Of a stretch of DNA of 64,000 nt, positions 23,510 to 34,897 are shown piece after piece; the first letter of the stretch is position 1, and the number at the start of each line of letters is the position of its first letter. This DNA comes from Leucocoprinus leucothites (lineage: Eukaryota; Basidiomycota; Agaricomycetes; Agaricales; Agaricaceae): positions 1,116,001 to 1,180,000 of the forward strand of contig JAACJO010000001.1 in NCBI GenBank assembly GCA_013368445.1, written 5' to 3'. Below the pieces are notes generated by a model. The model was not told where the DNA came from, searched no databases, and saw only the letters and a program-made list of their open reading frames with translations. The position numbers and the translations under genes are program-made.

Positions 23510-26023
23510 ATGCTACCCCTCCTCACCCTCCTCTGGTTCCTCGCTCTCCTTCGCCATGCTCTTGCAGCACCTGGAGACAGTGAGTAGCATGCAGATATAC
23601 CACGCACATCTCACTTACGCTTTCATTTGCAGCACCATCCGCAGCCTCTTTCTACGTGCCGTCGGTACCAGGCATTCACCAGGACCCAGACCGGCCGTTG
23701 ACAATATTCGCTGGACACCTCTCTTCAGAGTATAATCTCACACGGCTGAATTCGAATGAAGTTACCCCACATCTTTTCTTCGTGCTTGTCAAAAACAGGC
23801 GTAAGGCGGACAAAGAACGAATAATCTTCTGGTTCAATGCAAGTCTCCCTTTCGCCGTAACATTTTCCGCAAACGACTTACAGGCGTCTTTAGGGAGGGC
23901 CTGGTTGCTCGTCCTTCGATGGTCTCATGATGGAAGTTGGCCCATGGCGAACGGACGGGAAAGGTGGATTCCAAGTCCAGGAAGGTGGATGGGAGGAGTA
24001 TGCAACTATGGTCTTCGGTTCGTCTTACCCTCCCACTTGCGCAAATGTGTAGTTCAAACTCTCAAACTGGTGTAGTCGACCAGCCTGCAGGCACAGGTTT
24101 CTCTTACACGAGCACAGACCACTATGTTCACCTCATGGATGAAGTAAGTACCAGTCCTCGTGTCCCATCATACCGTCGCTCACCTCTTGCTCCGCAGGCG
24201 CAGAAACAATTCCTCCAGTTTCTTCAGCAATTCTACAAGGTGTTCCCGGAGTACCAGCGGATGGATGTAGGCATTAATTTCTTCTTAACTATAAGCGAAT
24301 GTGCTAAATCTCTGCAGACCTATTTTGCTGGGGAGAGTTTCGCTGGACAATGGATACCCTACTTCGGTGTGTTGTCCCGTTTTCCACTCCCATCGCACGT
24401 CTTCCTTATCTTTATCTGTTACATAGCCGATACCCTATTGTCCTCGACCCTCAACGTACCTCTCAAAGGAATCGCAATCGGCAATGGCTGGATAGACCCC
24501 AAGAAACACTACCAGTCCTATCTTGACTATTCAGTCAAGATGGGTATCCTTGAGGAAAACTCAGCTGTACGTGGCCTCTCCTTGTTGGCTGTTTGCCACC
24601 GCCCGCTGTAACACCAGATGTATATCTGATTCATTAAAAATAGCCTTGGAAGGAAGCGAAACAAGCCACGGACAAGTGTATGGAGGCGGTCAAAAAGGAT
24701 CCGGACCTCATGGCTATCAATGAATGCCAGAATTTGCTGCTTGATGTCACAAAAGTTAGGGAAAAAAAGTGAGTTGATCCAGGTTTTAAAAGTTAAGTAT
24801 CACCGACACACTGACGTTCTCTTAGGCTGCACGGGAAGGATATGTGTCTCAATATATATGACGTACGATTAGATGACGAGAGTCCCGCATGTGGTATGAA
24901 TTGGCCGCCAGAAATGCACGCCGTCACAGACTATCTTGCTGTGCGTCACTTTTTTGGTTGTTTGAAAGCCCACTGACATTGTAGTGAAGCAAGACAATGT
25001 TAAAACTGCTTTTCACGCAACTGCTCGTCCGGGTAGCTGGGTCGAGTGCCGAGGAGATGTGCATCATGCATTCCAAGAGGCTAAAATGAAGTCTTCAGTC
25101 ACCGTTCTTCCTCGAATACTCGAAAAGATACCCGTCTTGATCTTCGCGGGAGATCAAGACATGATTTGCAACTATGTTGGATTGGAGGCCATGATTAAAG
25201 ATATGGCCTGGAATGGTGGCACTGGACTTGGTGTACGTAGATCACGCCTTAAAGATTTGTCTATCGCTCACACCGGATTTAGACTGTGCAAACACAACCC
25301 TGGAGTGTTAACGCCACGCCTGCAGGTACATGGGTCGAGTCTCGAAACCTCACCTACGTCAAGGTAGGTTCTACATCACTTGCCGTCTGTGCCGAAATGA
25401 GACTCATTCTTTACAAAATCTCGCTAGATATTCAACGCCTCGCACATGGCGCCTTTCGATGTCCCACACGTTGCCCATGACATGATGCTCCGGTTCATGA
25501 ATGTAAACTTCACATCTGTGATTGATGGATCGGCAAGGATACCCAGCAGTATCGGGTCGCAGTCGAAACCAGTACTTGTTGAAGGGGAAGGGGCGAGGCC
25601 TACAGCCGTTACTCCACCCGCAAAATCGCCAGAACAGAATAAAGCTATGTGGGAAGGTGGGTCGATGCTTCTTTCGTATCTATTATACATGTTAGATTAC
25701 TCATATCTCCAATATCAGCATACTACAACGCGGGTTCTGCAGCCCTTGTCTTACTCCTCGTGTTCCTCGCGATTGGAACGTTCATTTGGTGCCGAATGCG
25801 CCGAAGACGCGTGCAACTACCATCTAATGGACCAGGAGATGAGGAGGAAAGTATACCACTCAATACATCTGTTGGAAATGGAATGAATGGTTATGGACGG
25901 AGGGAGAGCGATGAGGAGAACGGAGACATTGTGAGATCAGGGAAAGGGAAGGAAAAGGCTGTTGTGTTTGATGTTGGAAGCGATGAGGAGGATGAGGAGG
26001 AGGATTATAGACACAGGTCATAG
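23510..26023 (+). CDS. KEX1: Pheromone-processing carboxypeptidase KEX1
   Basis: Serine carboxypeptidase of family S10 in the late Golgi, trimming C-terminal basic residues after Kex2-type cleavage. Thirteen exons: 23510-23579, 23633-23838, 23894-24017, 24076-24143, 24198-24266, 24318-24366, 24427-24566, 24644-24768, 24826-24944, 24985-25232, 25283-25363, 25428-25656 and 25719-26023; 610 aa. Signal peptide; oxyanion motif [11 protein letters not shown]; nucleophile in GESFAGQW (Ser186); Asp in AGDQDMICN; His439 in [12 protein letters not shown]-terminal membrane helix ([15 protein letters not shown]) is followed by an acidic cytosolic tail. The N-GGPG junction requires a GC donor at 23839 (gcaagt). 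Divergent from the ER membrane protein gene by 82 bp. Confidence 0.96.
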
Positions 26024-26278
26024 CCTGTGGGTACTTGAGTGCTGATCCTTCTAGTCTAGTACAGTTCCACTAGCTCTGGTGCATACATGTAATTATATTA
26101 CTCGTGACTTCAAAATCTAATGGGATATCTCTGTAAGCCTCACTCACGATCAGGAATAAACAAAAGATAATCATTTTGAGGTAGACACGAACGCAAGGGG
26201 TAAATAATACAATGTTTTCGTCATGGTTTCACCCAACCGTCAAGGCCACATAGTAGCGTGTACGGAAGGTACAGGAAT

Positions 26279-26413
26279 ATGACGACGCAACCCGCAAACC
26301 CCACTGCACCTAGCCAATCTACATACAAGCCCTCAGAAGAGAACGATGCCGAAAGACCTCAACAGTACGAGCAGAATTTGCAGATTGCTCAGTCTCGTGA
26401 ACGTCGTAATTAA
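26279..26413 (+). CDS. Possible small protein (44 aa)
   Basis: An uninterrupted frame begins MTTQPANPTAPSQSTYKPS and ends SRERRN before a TAA. It is hydrophilic, rich in Gln, Pro, Glu and Ser, and lies between KEX1 and a small ubiquitin-like-fold gene. There is no recognised homologue. It could be a small gene, an upstream open frame of the next transcript, or chance. Confidence 0.3.
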   Translation: MTTQPANPTAPSQSTYKPSEENDAERPQQYEQNLQIAQSRERRN

Positions 26414-26745
26414 ACAACGCCTCGCTCCGTCAACCAGAAAGATTAACGCCATATTGGTGATCCGCAAAGACCTCCAAACGTCCTACAACACCACAAAGTG
26501 GCATTGAGGAGCTAACGCTTCGGAAGGTTGAGTTCGGACACTTGAGAGAAAAAGAAAATTTGAGAGGCGCTTAGCTATATACTCGATTTTCGTCGGAGTT
26601 TGAACCAAATGATCGATTTGATTGAGTCCTTCCTAACGCGGTTCCGAAGGTCAGGTGATGTGACGAATTATGTGAGTGACATATATCAGAATGACATTAA
26701 TTATTTACACGAACCGATCTGGGCAAAAGGTTTTCCTCGTTCTTC
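26414..26745. other. Intergenic, upstream of small ubiquitin-like gene
   Basis: About 330 bp with no gene recognised. Likely 5' leader or promoter of the gene starting at 26746. Confidence 0.45.
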
Positions 26746-27495
26746 ATGGTGAGATTTCTCTGGACTGTACTCCAGGTCCAAATCTAATACTCTATAGCCT
26801 CCACGTACTCAACCCAAAATCTACCTCCTTCAAGTCAAAACGCACAAACTTAGCATCTATTTGACGCTTCCACCAACAGCCACGCTTGCAGAACTCAAAC
26901 AAGAAGCCTATGATGCACTGGCTTCTGATGTCGCGGAGCCCTTGACACGTTTTCCTGGAACGAAGAATGACCCAAACAGTATGGACGAAGACCTCGACGA
27001 TTTCGGTTCGCATATGGATACTGGCCTACCCCCAACTGAAGCAGATGTTGTCCCGCGTGTGACAAGCTTGGAGGACTTCGAACTGTGTAGAGCGACAAAA
27101 GAGAAAGGAAAGATGACAGGCGAATTTCAAGTTGTCGATGCAAATGATGTAGAGCTCAAGTTGAGCGGTCTGTCTGGATGGGAAGTGCTGTTCATACAGT
27201 TTAGGGATAAGAAATCCGGTGAGTTGGTTGCCTTTTCGCTCAGGTATGCTATGGGGCATAGCCAGACGTCATTGACACTTTGTATTTCCACCTCTTCCTG
27301 CAATACACTCGCTATCCATCCGACGATGTTGCCGTGTTCCCTTGAGGGCATTCAGGTCTTCTCATGCCTGCTCAATTCACTCTCCCACCGATTGACGACG
27401 ACGACGAAGACCCTGTACCTCCACAGCGATCATCATCCGCGGGAGAACCGTCGAACACAAGCTTAGGCAAACGAAAAGCGCGTGAACAAGACTGA
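26746..27495 (+). CDS. Conserved fungal protein with ubiquitin-like N-terminal fold
   Basis: Function unknown. Model: 26746-26748 (ATG only), 26798-27218 and 27356-27495; 187 aa. The N-terminus reads MPPRTQPKIYLLQVKTHKLS then IYLTLPPTATLAELKQEAYD. That alternation of strands and a helix is typical of a beta-grasp/ubiquitin-like fold. An acidic loop (SMDEDLDDFGSHMD), VTSLEDFELC and a strand segment VLFIQFRDKKSG follow, with FTLPPIDDDDEDPVPP and a basic GKRKAREQD end. The first intron directly after the start codon is inferred: the coding frame opens at an acceptor (tctatag, 26791-26797) with no upstream in-frame ATG. The second intron is long for this region (137 nt). Converges on NDUFAF3 with 33 bp between stops. 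Confidence 0.65.
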
Positions 27496-27528
27496 GTGGA
27501 GTTCAATACAGCGTGATAATATAATTTT

Positions 27529-28245
27529 CTATGAACGTTCCGTAGTAGTCTTAGAATCTCGGGGTATCTGCACCTTTTGCCAAGCTTGAGGCGTTAAAGG
27601 TAGTAGTGCAGCGGCAACGCGTCTGCCTTCTTCTGCCAAGAGATTATATGTTGAACAAGCATTCCGCTGCAGCCTTTGTTAATAGTAATTTAGGATTAGG
27701 AGGAAATTATTAGCTTACAGTGTCCATGACGTCAAGTTGGATCCCCAAGCTGGTTAGATACGAGCGTATGAATGACGGCGGCTGAACTAGCGTTTTCCCT
27801 GTGCCAAGAACAAGGATCTCTGCACAAATGGTCAGCGTAAATCACACAAAGCGAAAAATTGGCCATTACCCGGTCGGGGTATTGTTGACTTGAAGAATTC
27901 GAAACGCTCGGTCTCCCAGCCCTCCCACAAGTTCTGCGGAACATCCCAAAGGAAGACATGTCCATCATGAAAGATGCACGAGGAAGGTAATAGCAGCCCA
28001 TCCGCTAGCATAATACCACTCTCTGTGATCGAACTGACCTGTACCGGAGGAGGGATTTCATCTGCAAGGAGATTCGTGAAGGATCGGTCCCGCCAAACCG
28101 ACGACGACTGGATTCCTCTCATCACCACATTACTGGAGTTCCAAAGAGGTTGAGTGTGGCGTATTGTACGACAAGTAGTCAGCCCGCGAGTAGGTTGAGC
28201 AATAGCTCGGGACAAAAGCCGAAAGGACATGACGGAGGTCAACAT
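27529..28245 (-). CDS. NDUFAF3: NADH dehydrogenase assembly factor 3-like (DUF498/Mth938 family)
   Basis: Mitochondrial protein that assists early assembly of respiratory complex I. Exons 27870-28245, 27719-27819 and 27529-27666 give 204 aa. The N-terminal ~55 residues are Arg/Ser/Thr-rich without acidic residues, as in a matrix-targeting peptide. The family core follows: SSITESGIMLADGLLLPSS, HDGHVFLWDVPQ, EILVLGTGKTLVQPP, FIRSYLTSLGIQLDVMDT, RNACSTYNLLAEEGRRVAAA and LLP. The third exon uses the acceptor after 27667, which restores RNACSTYN. The start is 103 bp from the divergent ribosome-biogenesis gene. Confidence 0.92.
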
Positions 28246-28348
28246 AAATCGGGACGCCTAAAATAGAAGCTATGCATTGAATTCTTCGACCACGTGATCC
28301 GATTTCGAAAAATCTTGAGAACCAAAAGCTTGTGTGTTCGCCAACACC

Positions 28349-31149
28349 ATGGCTTCCATTGCGGCCATAAACGAGCCATTCCTACTCTCCAACTATTCAA
28401 TAACGCAGCGATCCTCAAAGTCCAGCCCAAAATCAAAATATCCATGCAGACGAGCGAGCGTCTATGCGAGTTATCAAAAACCGAACCCTGCTTCAGACGG
28501 GTTTGTGACCGTTGCTGCGCAGTCAGACGGAGTACATGTGGTAGACGTGCGTGCCTATTTCCCCAAAAAAATTAAATGCTGATATGAAAGTGCCTCCACA
28601 GGTTGCTACTCTTCACCCAGTTATTTCGCACACACTCGGCCCTTCTACCTCGTTTGCTTGCGCACCCTTGACACAACATCAGCCTTCGAAAAACACCCAC
28701 ACAACTTTCGCCGTAGTTTCATCTTCCCCGGATCTTGACCCCGAGCATCGGGGCAAGACGATATGGAAATGGAGCGAAAATCTTTCCAGTGCATTGGCTG
28801 ATCGTCCTTCCTCATCTTCGAAAAGTCAACAGGCGCTAGTGGTAAGCCCGTCTATATTCCAATAATCATCGAAAGAATGCTCAGTGACCACAAGAAAACA
28901 GGTTCCACATCTTGTGGCTGGACTTCATGACTGTGAAAGTCTCTCGGATCGGATTATTGCTATTTCACCAGCAGGGGATATTTCCTTGCTATCCACGGAC
29001 CTGGAATTGAAGACGACACGTCCAACTTCAGGAGAGGAAAGCATAGTCCATTATGTATGTGTCTTCTCGCGGATGGCGTGCTCGTTCCTTGGGTCACGAT
29101 CCGAGGGTGCGGTCATCGCCTTACTCATTGAACGTGGAGCCTCGGTTCAATTTGAGGTGTATTGTGTCGATATTGATGACTCGATCGAGTCTGCATTTGT
29201 CCATGAAGTACCACTTGACGACGATCAGGTAGGCCGTTTGATTTATATACAAACCATTGCTTATAGATACTCTCGTTTAGGAAATTGCTACAGCGTCATG
29301 CAGTCCCTCCGGAATTCTGAATATCATCGGTATGGACCTGTCCTTCTGTGTCTTATTATAAAATACTGATTTCAAGGTAGCATTTACGGGCTCGTGGTAC
29401 ACATTCTCCCTCACTCCCTCCGCTATAACTCCCGTTGCTTCTCCCCTGCAATTGAACGGCCTATCGTTTGTTCCCCCTCCGCCCTTGTCCACTAAAAGGA
29501 CCCAGTCTCAAAGGAAGGCAGCAACCGCACCTTCCCTCCTCGCGCTGACCTCCTCGCATGTTCTCCTCGCCTCTCAGACTCTCCAAAACGAAATTGCCCT
29601 CCTACTATGGGATACTCAATACTCTATCCTCCTCACCTCTCACCACTTTCCACTTCCGACGACCTTCGCAACCCAAACCCCTCTTACAATATCACTCCTC
29701 TCATCAAATGCAACAGGAGTGCATGCAGGCAACCAGCAAGCTGTCCTTGTGATGTCCCAGTCAACCTCAGAGGCAGATGGAAAAACACCAGTCAAATCTA
29801 GCATATATGTTGTACCCTACAGCGCCCCAGTCAGATCGACACTTGCAAATGCGGTGGGCCGTGCCAATGCAGGTGCCCGGTGGTTGGTAGAGTCTGGGTC
29901 CAGTGAAAAGGACAGGGAAGTCACGCTGGAGGGTGCTCCTAGACCGAAGGTGGTAATAAACATGCGGAACGCCGTTGAACAGAATCGGCCACAAGCCGCA
30001 AATGCCCTGTTTATGGAGTGGGAAAAGAAGGAGCAGGAAAAATTGGGCGATGAATCGGCGGTTCGTTGTTCTCGTGCTGAAGACGTTGACGCTAAGGTTG
30101 ATTCGAACTGATAATAGGTGACCTTCGGCTACTCTTTCGTCAAAGATCTCCTAGATGCAGTCATTCAACCAGAGAAACCACCCAGTCCCCTGTACTCGTC
30201 GGAAGTCGTTCGGCACCTCATTGGTAAAGGTGTAGTGCGTAGTGCAATGATTGGTGGTGGTTTATTGGCTTCATTGCGCCTAAGGAATGATTGGGTATAT
30301 TCTACCGAATTCTTCTGTTACAGAGGGCTCACGTTCGACATAGCCATCGATCGACCTCGCCCTTAAGCACGTCCCCGACCTATCAGAAAATGAACTCATC
30401 GAAACCTTAAAACTCGTTGTTAACCGCAACCAATCCGAAGCCACCACGGCCGACCCAAGTGCGATGCAAGTTGACACGACCTCATCGACGCTCGATCAAA
30501 CACCCACTCTATCAGATTTCCTTACAACTATGCTCAAGTATAGACAATTCACAGCACCACAACTCGTCATCGCTTTTCGCCACCATATGCAGTCAGCCGA
30601 AGCTGTTACTTCGATAGTGCAGCTCTTGGACGTCTGGTTGAAGAAGGTGCAGTCTCAAGACGTGAAGGTGATACCGGGTAAAAAAGACATTGCGAAGAAC
30701 GATTACGGAGTGTTTGTTGTTAAGGATACTGTGAAGCCGAAGACGGTGTCTGACCTACCGAGCATAAATCAGGTAACGGCTCTCATCCGGGTTTGTGGCA
30801 TGCCTCAGGCTTACACATCTGTTAGCTCTTGGAATTCTTGCAGTCACTTCTTGATGCATCCTTCCTTGCCCTGATTCAACATCCACCCGCTCACAAAGTT
30901 CTTCAAAGTCTCAAGGCACATATTGAACCTGAAATTTCGATTCTCTCTCAAACTGAGCAACTTCGGGGCCTTGTTGAAGGGTTTGCAAAAGCTCACGCAA
31001 AAACCGTCAGAGAAGCCGAAGCAGGAAAGGGTGCAAACGCCGGCCCAAGGGAGGAATCAAAGAAGGATTGGAGACAACGTAGGAAGGAAGCTCATGAACA
31101 AGTCGGGATGGCAATTGGGGCGTATCAATTAGAGGAGCTTATGTTGTAA
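28349..31149 (+). CDS. NOL11/UTP8-type ribosome biogenesis factor
   Basis: Probable nucleolar t-UTP subcomplex protein for rDNA transcription and early pre-rRNA processing. Eight exons: 28349-28546, 28602-28841, 28902-29228, 29281-29329, 29381-30060, 30118-30294, 30344-30772 and 30826-31149; 807 aa, all in phase. The N-terminal half reads as beta-propeller-like repeats (FVTVAAQSDGVHVVDVATLH, IIAISPAGDISLLSTDLE, ASCSPSGILNIIAFTGSW). The C-terminal half is alpha-helical (FSFLTTMLKYRQF-type helices, LLDVWLKKVQ), ending with a basic coiled region (KKDWRQRRKEAHEQVGMAIG). Architecture and gist of motifs match the Utp8 propeller/NOL11 family; no single diagnostic motif was found, so the call is moderate. 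Confidence 0.65.
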
Positions 31150-31377
31150 GGCATATCTATATACTATAGTTGGGTATTGTTGGAAAAATACCTGTTCGAA
31201 AAGAGCCCAAGCCCTGAGCCCATATTAGGATAATGACAATCTTGCCTATCGTATGAAGCATAAGCACATATAATCAGTTGATATTATATACACCCCTTGC
31301 ACCACAACACTAACATTACAGCGGCCACTGACTATATTTTGGTTCTCCGATCCTAACCAATAAACCGATTGGCCACA

Positions 31378-33761
31378 ATGCCGAATTTTCGCGTAGCGGT
31401 GCTTACAGGTCAGCGCACTGAATACCTACATACTCCTGGTCACCAACTAAACAGTACAACTGAATTCCCGTTAGTCAGCGATACGGCCTCGAAAGATGCA
31501 TCTGCAGATCAGTCGGGACCAACTATCATCGACATCCTCAAAGCACGCGACGGCTACCAGCTCGCGAGCAAAGACGGGACCCAGGACAACTACTACAAAA
31601 TCGTGCCCGACGAAATCCCTCAGATCCGGACTATTGTAAAAGGCTGGATTGACGACGATGATGGTGTCGATTGGGTTATAACAACTGGTGGAACTGGGTT
31701 CGGCGTCAAGGATCAAACTCCTGAAGTATGCTTCAGCAAAGCTCACCATTTCGCATCAATGGTGTCTAACGCCTTTCGATATATAGGCCATACAACCGCT
31801 ACTCGCCCGAGAAGCATCTGGCTTGGTCCACTTGATTCTTTCCTCGTCTCTTCAACATACCCCACTGGCAGCTCTCTCGAGGCCAGTCGCGGGCACTAGG
31901 AAGAACACACTTGTAACCACGCTCCCCGGCAGTGTGAAGGCTGTTAAGGAGGTACTCGCAGCGCTCTTCAACCAAGACGTTGTCGGTCATGCCTTGGAGT
32001 TGATTAAAGGAGGAACTGGGGAAGATCGCCACACTAAGCTGGCTAAGTCCACAGGGCAACCACTTCGACAGGGATCGTCTGTGAATACCCATCACCATCA
32101 CCATCATCATGACCATGGTCATGAAATCCCAAAGCCGAGGACTAGAGTATCCAATGACCCTTCCGCCCCTGGTAAGCTTTGGCAAAAGAACTATACCTGG
32201 TTGGCTAGGCATGAATATTTCACTCGTAGTTTCGACAAGGAGCCGTCACTCTCCCTACCCACTGATTTCTTACGAAGCCGCCACCCAATTGATTGACCAG
32301 AACATTAAAACTCTCGAGACACGAAAAGTCCCAGTACGTAGCCTCCGAAACCCTACTGCAACCATCTAAGAATAATATAGGTCAACTCCAATCTCCGTAA
32401 TCACATCCTTGCTGAGGATGTTTTTGCACCCCAAGATGCTCCACCAAGAGCTACAACAAGTGTTGATGGTTACGCTCTGCGAGGTGAGTCTACCATAGTG
32501 CTCTCATAAGCAGAAACCCAACCCACTACTGTCACCAGCGACGGACCCTCCTGGAGTCTACCAGGTCGTTACCTCCAGAAGCCATCCAATCGACAAACCA
32601 CTGCCGACAGGCAGCATCTATCGTATCAACACCGGGGGCCCACTACCCAATGGCACGGACACTGTGATCATGGTCGAAGACACCAAATTGGTGTCTACTT
32701 TTGATGCCGCCGATGGGGACCTTGAGGGTGAGGAAAAAGAAGTTGAGACACTGGCGCAAATCCCCCCTGGAGAAAATGTCAGGGCTCCCGGATCGGACGT
32801 GCATGAGGGCGACTTGGTTTTGCAAAAAGGGGAACGGATTCTCGGAAATGGCGGTGAGATCGGCACCCTCGCGTTTGTTGGACGGAAAGAGGTTTCCGTG
32901 TACAGGAAGCCAGTCGTCGGTCTTTTGAGCACAGGAAACGAGATAGCTGATTTGCATGGCCAAGCCTTGGCGAAACAGGAAGAGTGGGGTGGTATTTTTG
33001 ATACAAACAGGCCTTCACTCCAAGCTGCACTTGAGGATCTGGGGTATGCGGTGATTGACCTCGGAATTGTACCAGACACGTAGGTGTTCAAATACACTCC
33101 TTCAAGCTACCAATCTGATTGTTTGAGGTAGCGTTGACGCACATGTCGCTGCTATTCAAAAGGGGATCGAGAATGCTGATATCTTGATCACTACAGGTGG
33201 TACCTCCATGGGACCCACAGATCTGTTGAAACCTGTCATCGAGAGACATTTCAACGGCTCTATCCACTTCGGGAGAGTCACCATTAAACCGGGAAAACCA
33301 ACGACGTTTGCTACCATCCCGGCAGTGGGAGGAGTGGAAAAACCGTTGTTTGCGCTTCCTGGGAACCCTGCCTCAGCTCTCGTCACGTTCCATATTTTCG
33401 TGATACCCGCTCTTCGGAAGTTGGCTGGCTGGCCCTCAGGCCTACTCCAGCTGCCCAGAGTCAAAGCAGAGGTCAGCACCCAGCCGTATGCATTCCTCGG
33501 CAGAACTAACATGAACCCCAGCTGCAATCTGCCATGCGCTTAGATCCCCGAACTGAATTCCACCGTGTAGTGATCCGAGCTGAGCAAGATGGTTTGAAGG
33601 CATATTCAACGGGTGGCCAGCGATCCAGTCGTGTGGCTAGCTTGAGTGGTGCAAACGGTTTTGTCGTCTTGCCTCCCCAAACCGCTAGTGGGCCATCAAA
33701 GTTCGAGACTGGAACGACGGTAGAGGTAGTCGTGATCGGAGAGATCCAGCATGTTTTATGA
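31378..33761 (+). CDS. Molybdenum cofactor synthesis protein, MogA-MoeA fusion (gephyrin/CNX1-like)
   Basis: Bifunctional enzyme adenylating molybdopterin and inserting molybdate. Exons 31378-31408, 31475-31725, 31787-32171, 32230-32333, 32381-32483, 32539-33079, 33132-33471 and 33522-33761 yield 664 aa. The N-terminal MogA/G domain contains LTVSDTASKD, VITTGGTGFGVKDQTPEA and SSSLQHTPLAALSRPVAGTR then LPGSVKAV. A linker with seven consecutive histidines and DHGH joins it to a MoeA/E domain with ILAEDVFAP, SVDGYAL, INTGGPLPNGTDTVIMVED, RAPGSDVHEGD, LLSTGNEI, DTNRPSLQAAL, TTGGTSMGPTDLLKPVIE and ALPGNPASALVTF. Domain order G-E matches gephyrin and fungal CnxE, not plant CNX1. The stop lies 9 bp from the convergent SPC19 stop. 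Confidence 0.96.
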
Positions 33762-33770
33762 TACCTTCTA

Positions 33771-34521
33771 TCATAGCCTCCTCCTCCTGGTAGTTTTTGC
33801 CTCCTGTGATGTATAAGACTAAAGCTGGAGAAAAATGATTCCGATGACCTACCAAGAGCATGATCTCTTCCTCCAACACCCGAACGTCGTCTTCAAGGCG
33901 TTCTCGTTGTTTTGTCAAAAGCTGCAAACGACGGGCCTCCATTTTTTGTGTGGCTGTTGCGTTTGCGTTGGGGCGTGCATGTGCAGTCTCCAGCTATTGA
34001 CAACGGGGATCAATGCCCATACTTAAGGCACGTACCACAAGGGGTACTTACCTTGGTTTTCAGGAGGCCTTCCTTCTTTTCAAGTGCAGCCAGTCCATGC
34101 TCAGCCCGCTCAATAAGCTCATTGATCGTTGGTTCGACTTCATCAGCTAAATCCGTTTTGTACCTCTTGATAGTGTCCTCGTTTACCAGCAAGAAGACCT
34201 GGGAACATGATGGATCAAGCACTTGATTAGCTGCGTTGAATGACATACCCTTTCGTTTCCCAGAACTTTCATCATCCTTGGGAGATCTCGGGTACCATTC
34301 CTCAGAAGCTGTTGGGCTTCATGTGCCTGAGATGCTGATCAGGGCTCGTCAGAAAATACAGGCCATGAGATGCGCACCTCTTCACAACAATCTTCCATCG
34401 CTGCTACGCATTCTTCCAGGTCTGGAGGGCATGGTGCCACAGTATCAGTTCTGTGGATGCTAGGTCCGGAAGTGAAAATAGATTCCCGAGCTTTAAGATT
34501 GGCTCTTGACAGGCGCGACAT
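33771..34521 (-). CDS. SPC19: DASH complex subunit SPC19
   Basis: Subunit of the fungal outer-kinetochore DASH/Dam1 ring that couples kinetochores to microtubules. Exons 34378-34521, 34249-34326, 34052-34198, 33853-33993 and 33771-33803 encode 180 aa. Recognisable segments: LEECVAAMEDCCEEV, LLRNGTRDLPRMMKVLGNER, VFLLVNEDTIKRYKTDLADE, EPTINELIERAEHGLAALEK and a C-terminal coiled coil (LTKQRERLEDDVRVLEEEI) ending in TTRRRRL. The N-terminal 'SGP', the 'GTRD.PR' motif and the coiled region follow the Spc19 family. Last exon is 33 nt. Head-to-head with NDUFA8 across 376 bp. Confidence 0.88.
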
Positions 34522-34897
34522 GGCGGTTGAAAGTCAACCATCGAAGTTGTAGATCCATGTTGATTAATAGATGCCACGTGATCGCGAATTATCAGTTCGC
34601 ACTGTTCTTCAACGCTTCACTTTCAGTTCATCACTGAGGAAGTCAGTAATTAAATATGTACTGGCTTTTGGATATTTATTCCGCATCAGGACCTACTTTC
34701 ACTACGATGTTCTGCAATGACTATCCAAAGTGTCCATTCCGATTCCCACTGTTATGATTGGCTAGGCAAACTCCGGCGAGGAAATTCCCACTATTTCCCG
34801 AAATGGACGACGTGATCCCGGCTTGTGTAGTTGGCAGTCGGGAAGACATTCAATCCTCCTCCCCTCTCTCTACACCTCATATCCTTCCGTGCTAGTC
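34522..34897. promoter_or_regulatory. Divergent promoter region, SPC19 / NDUFA8
   Basis: A 376-bp gap between two divergent start codons, with no coding potential. Pyrimidine-rich sequence (about 34850-34890) precedes the NDUFA8 start. No defined site was identified. Confidence 0.5.
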
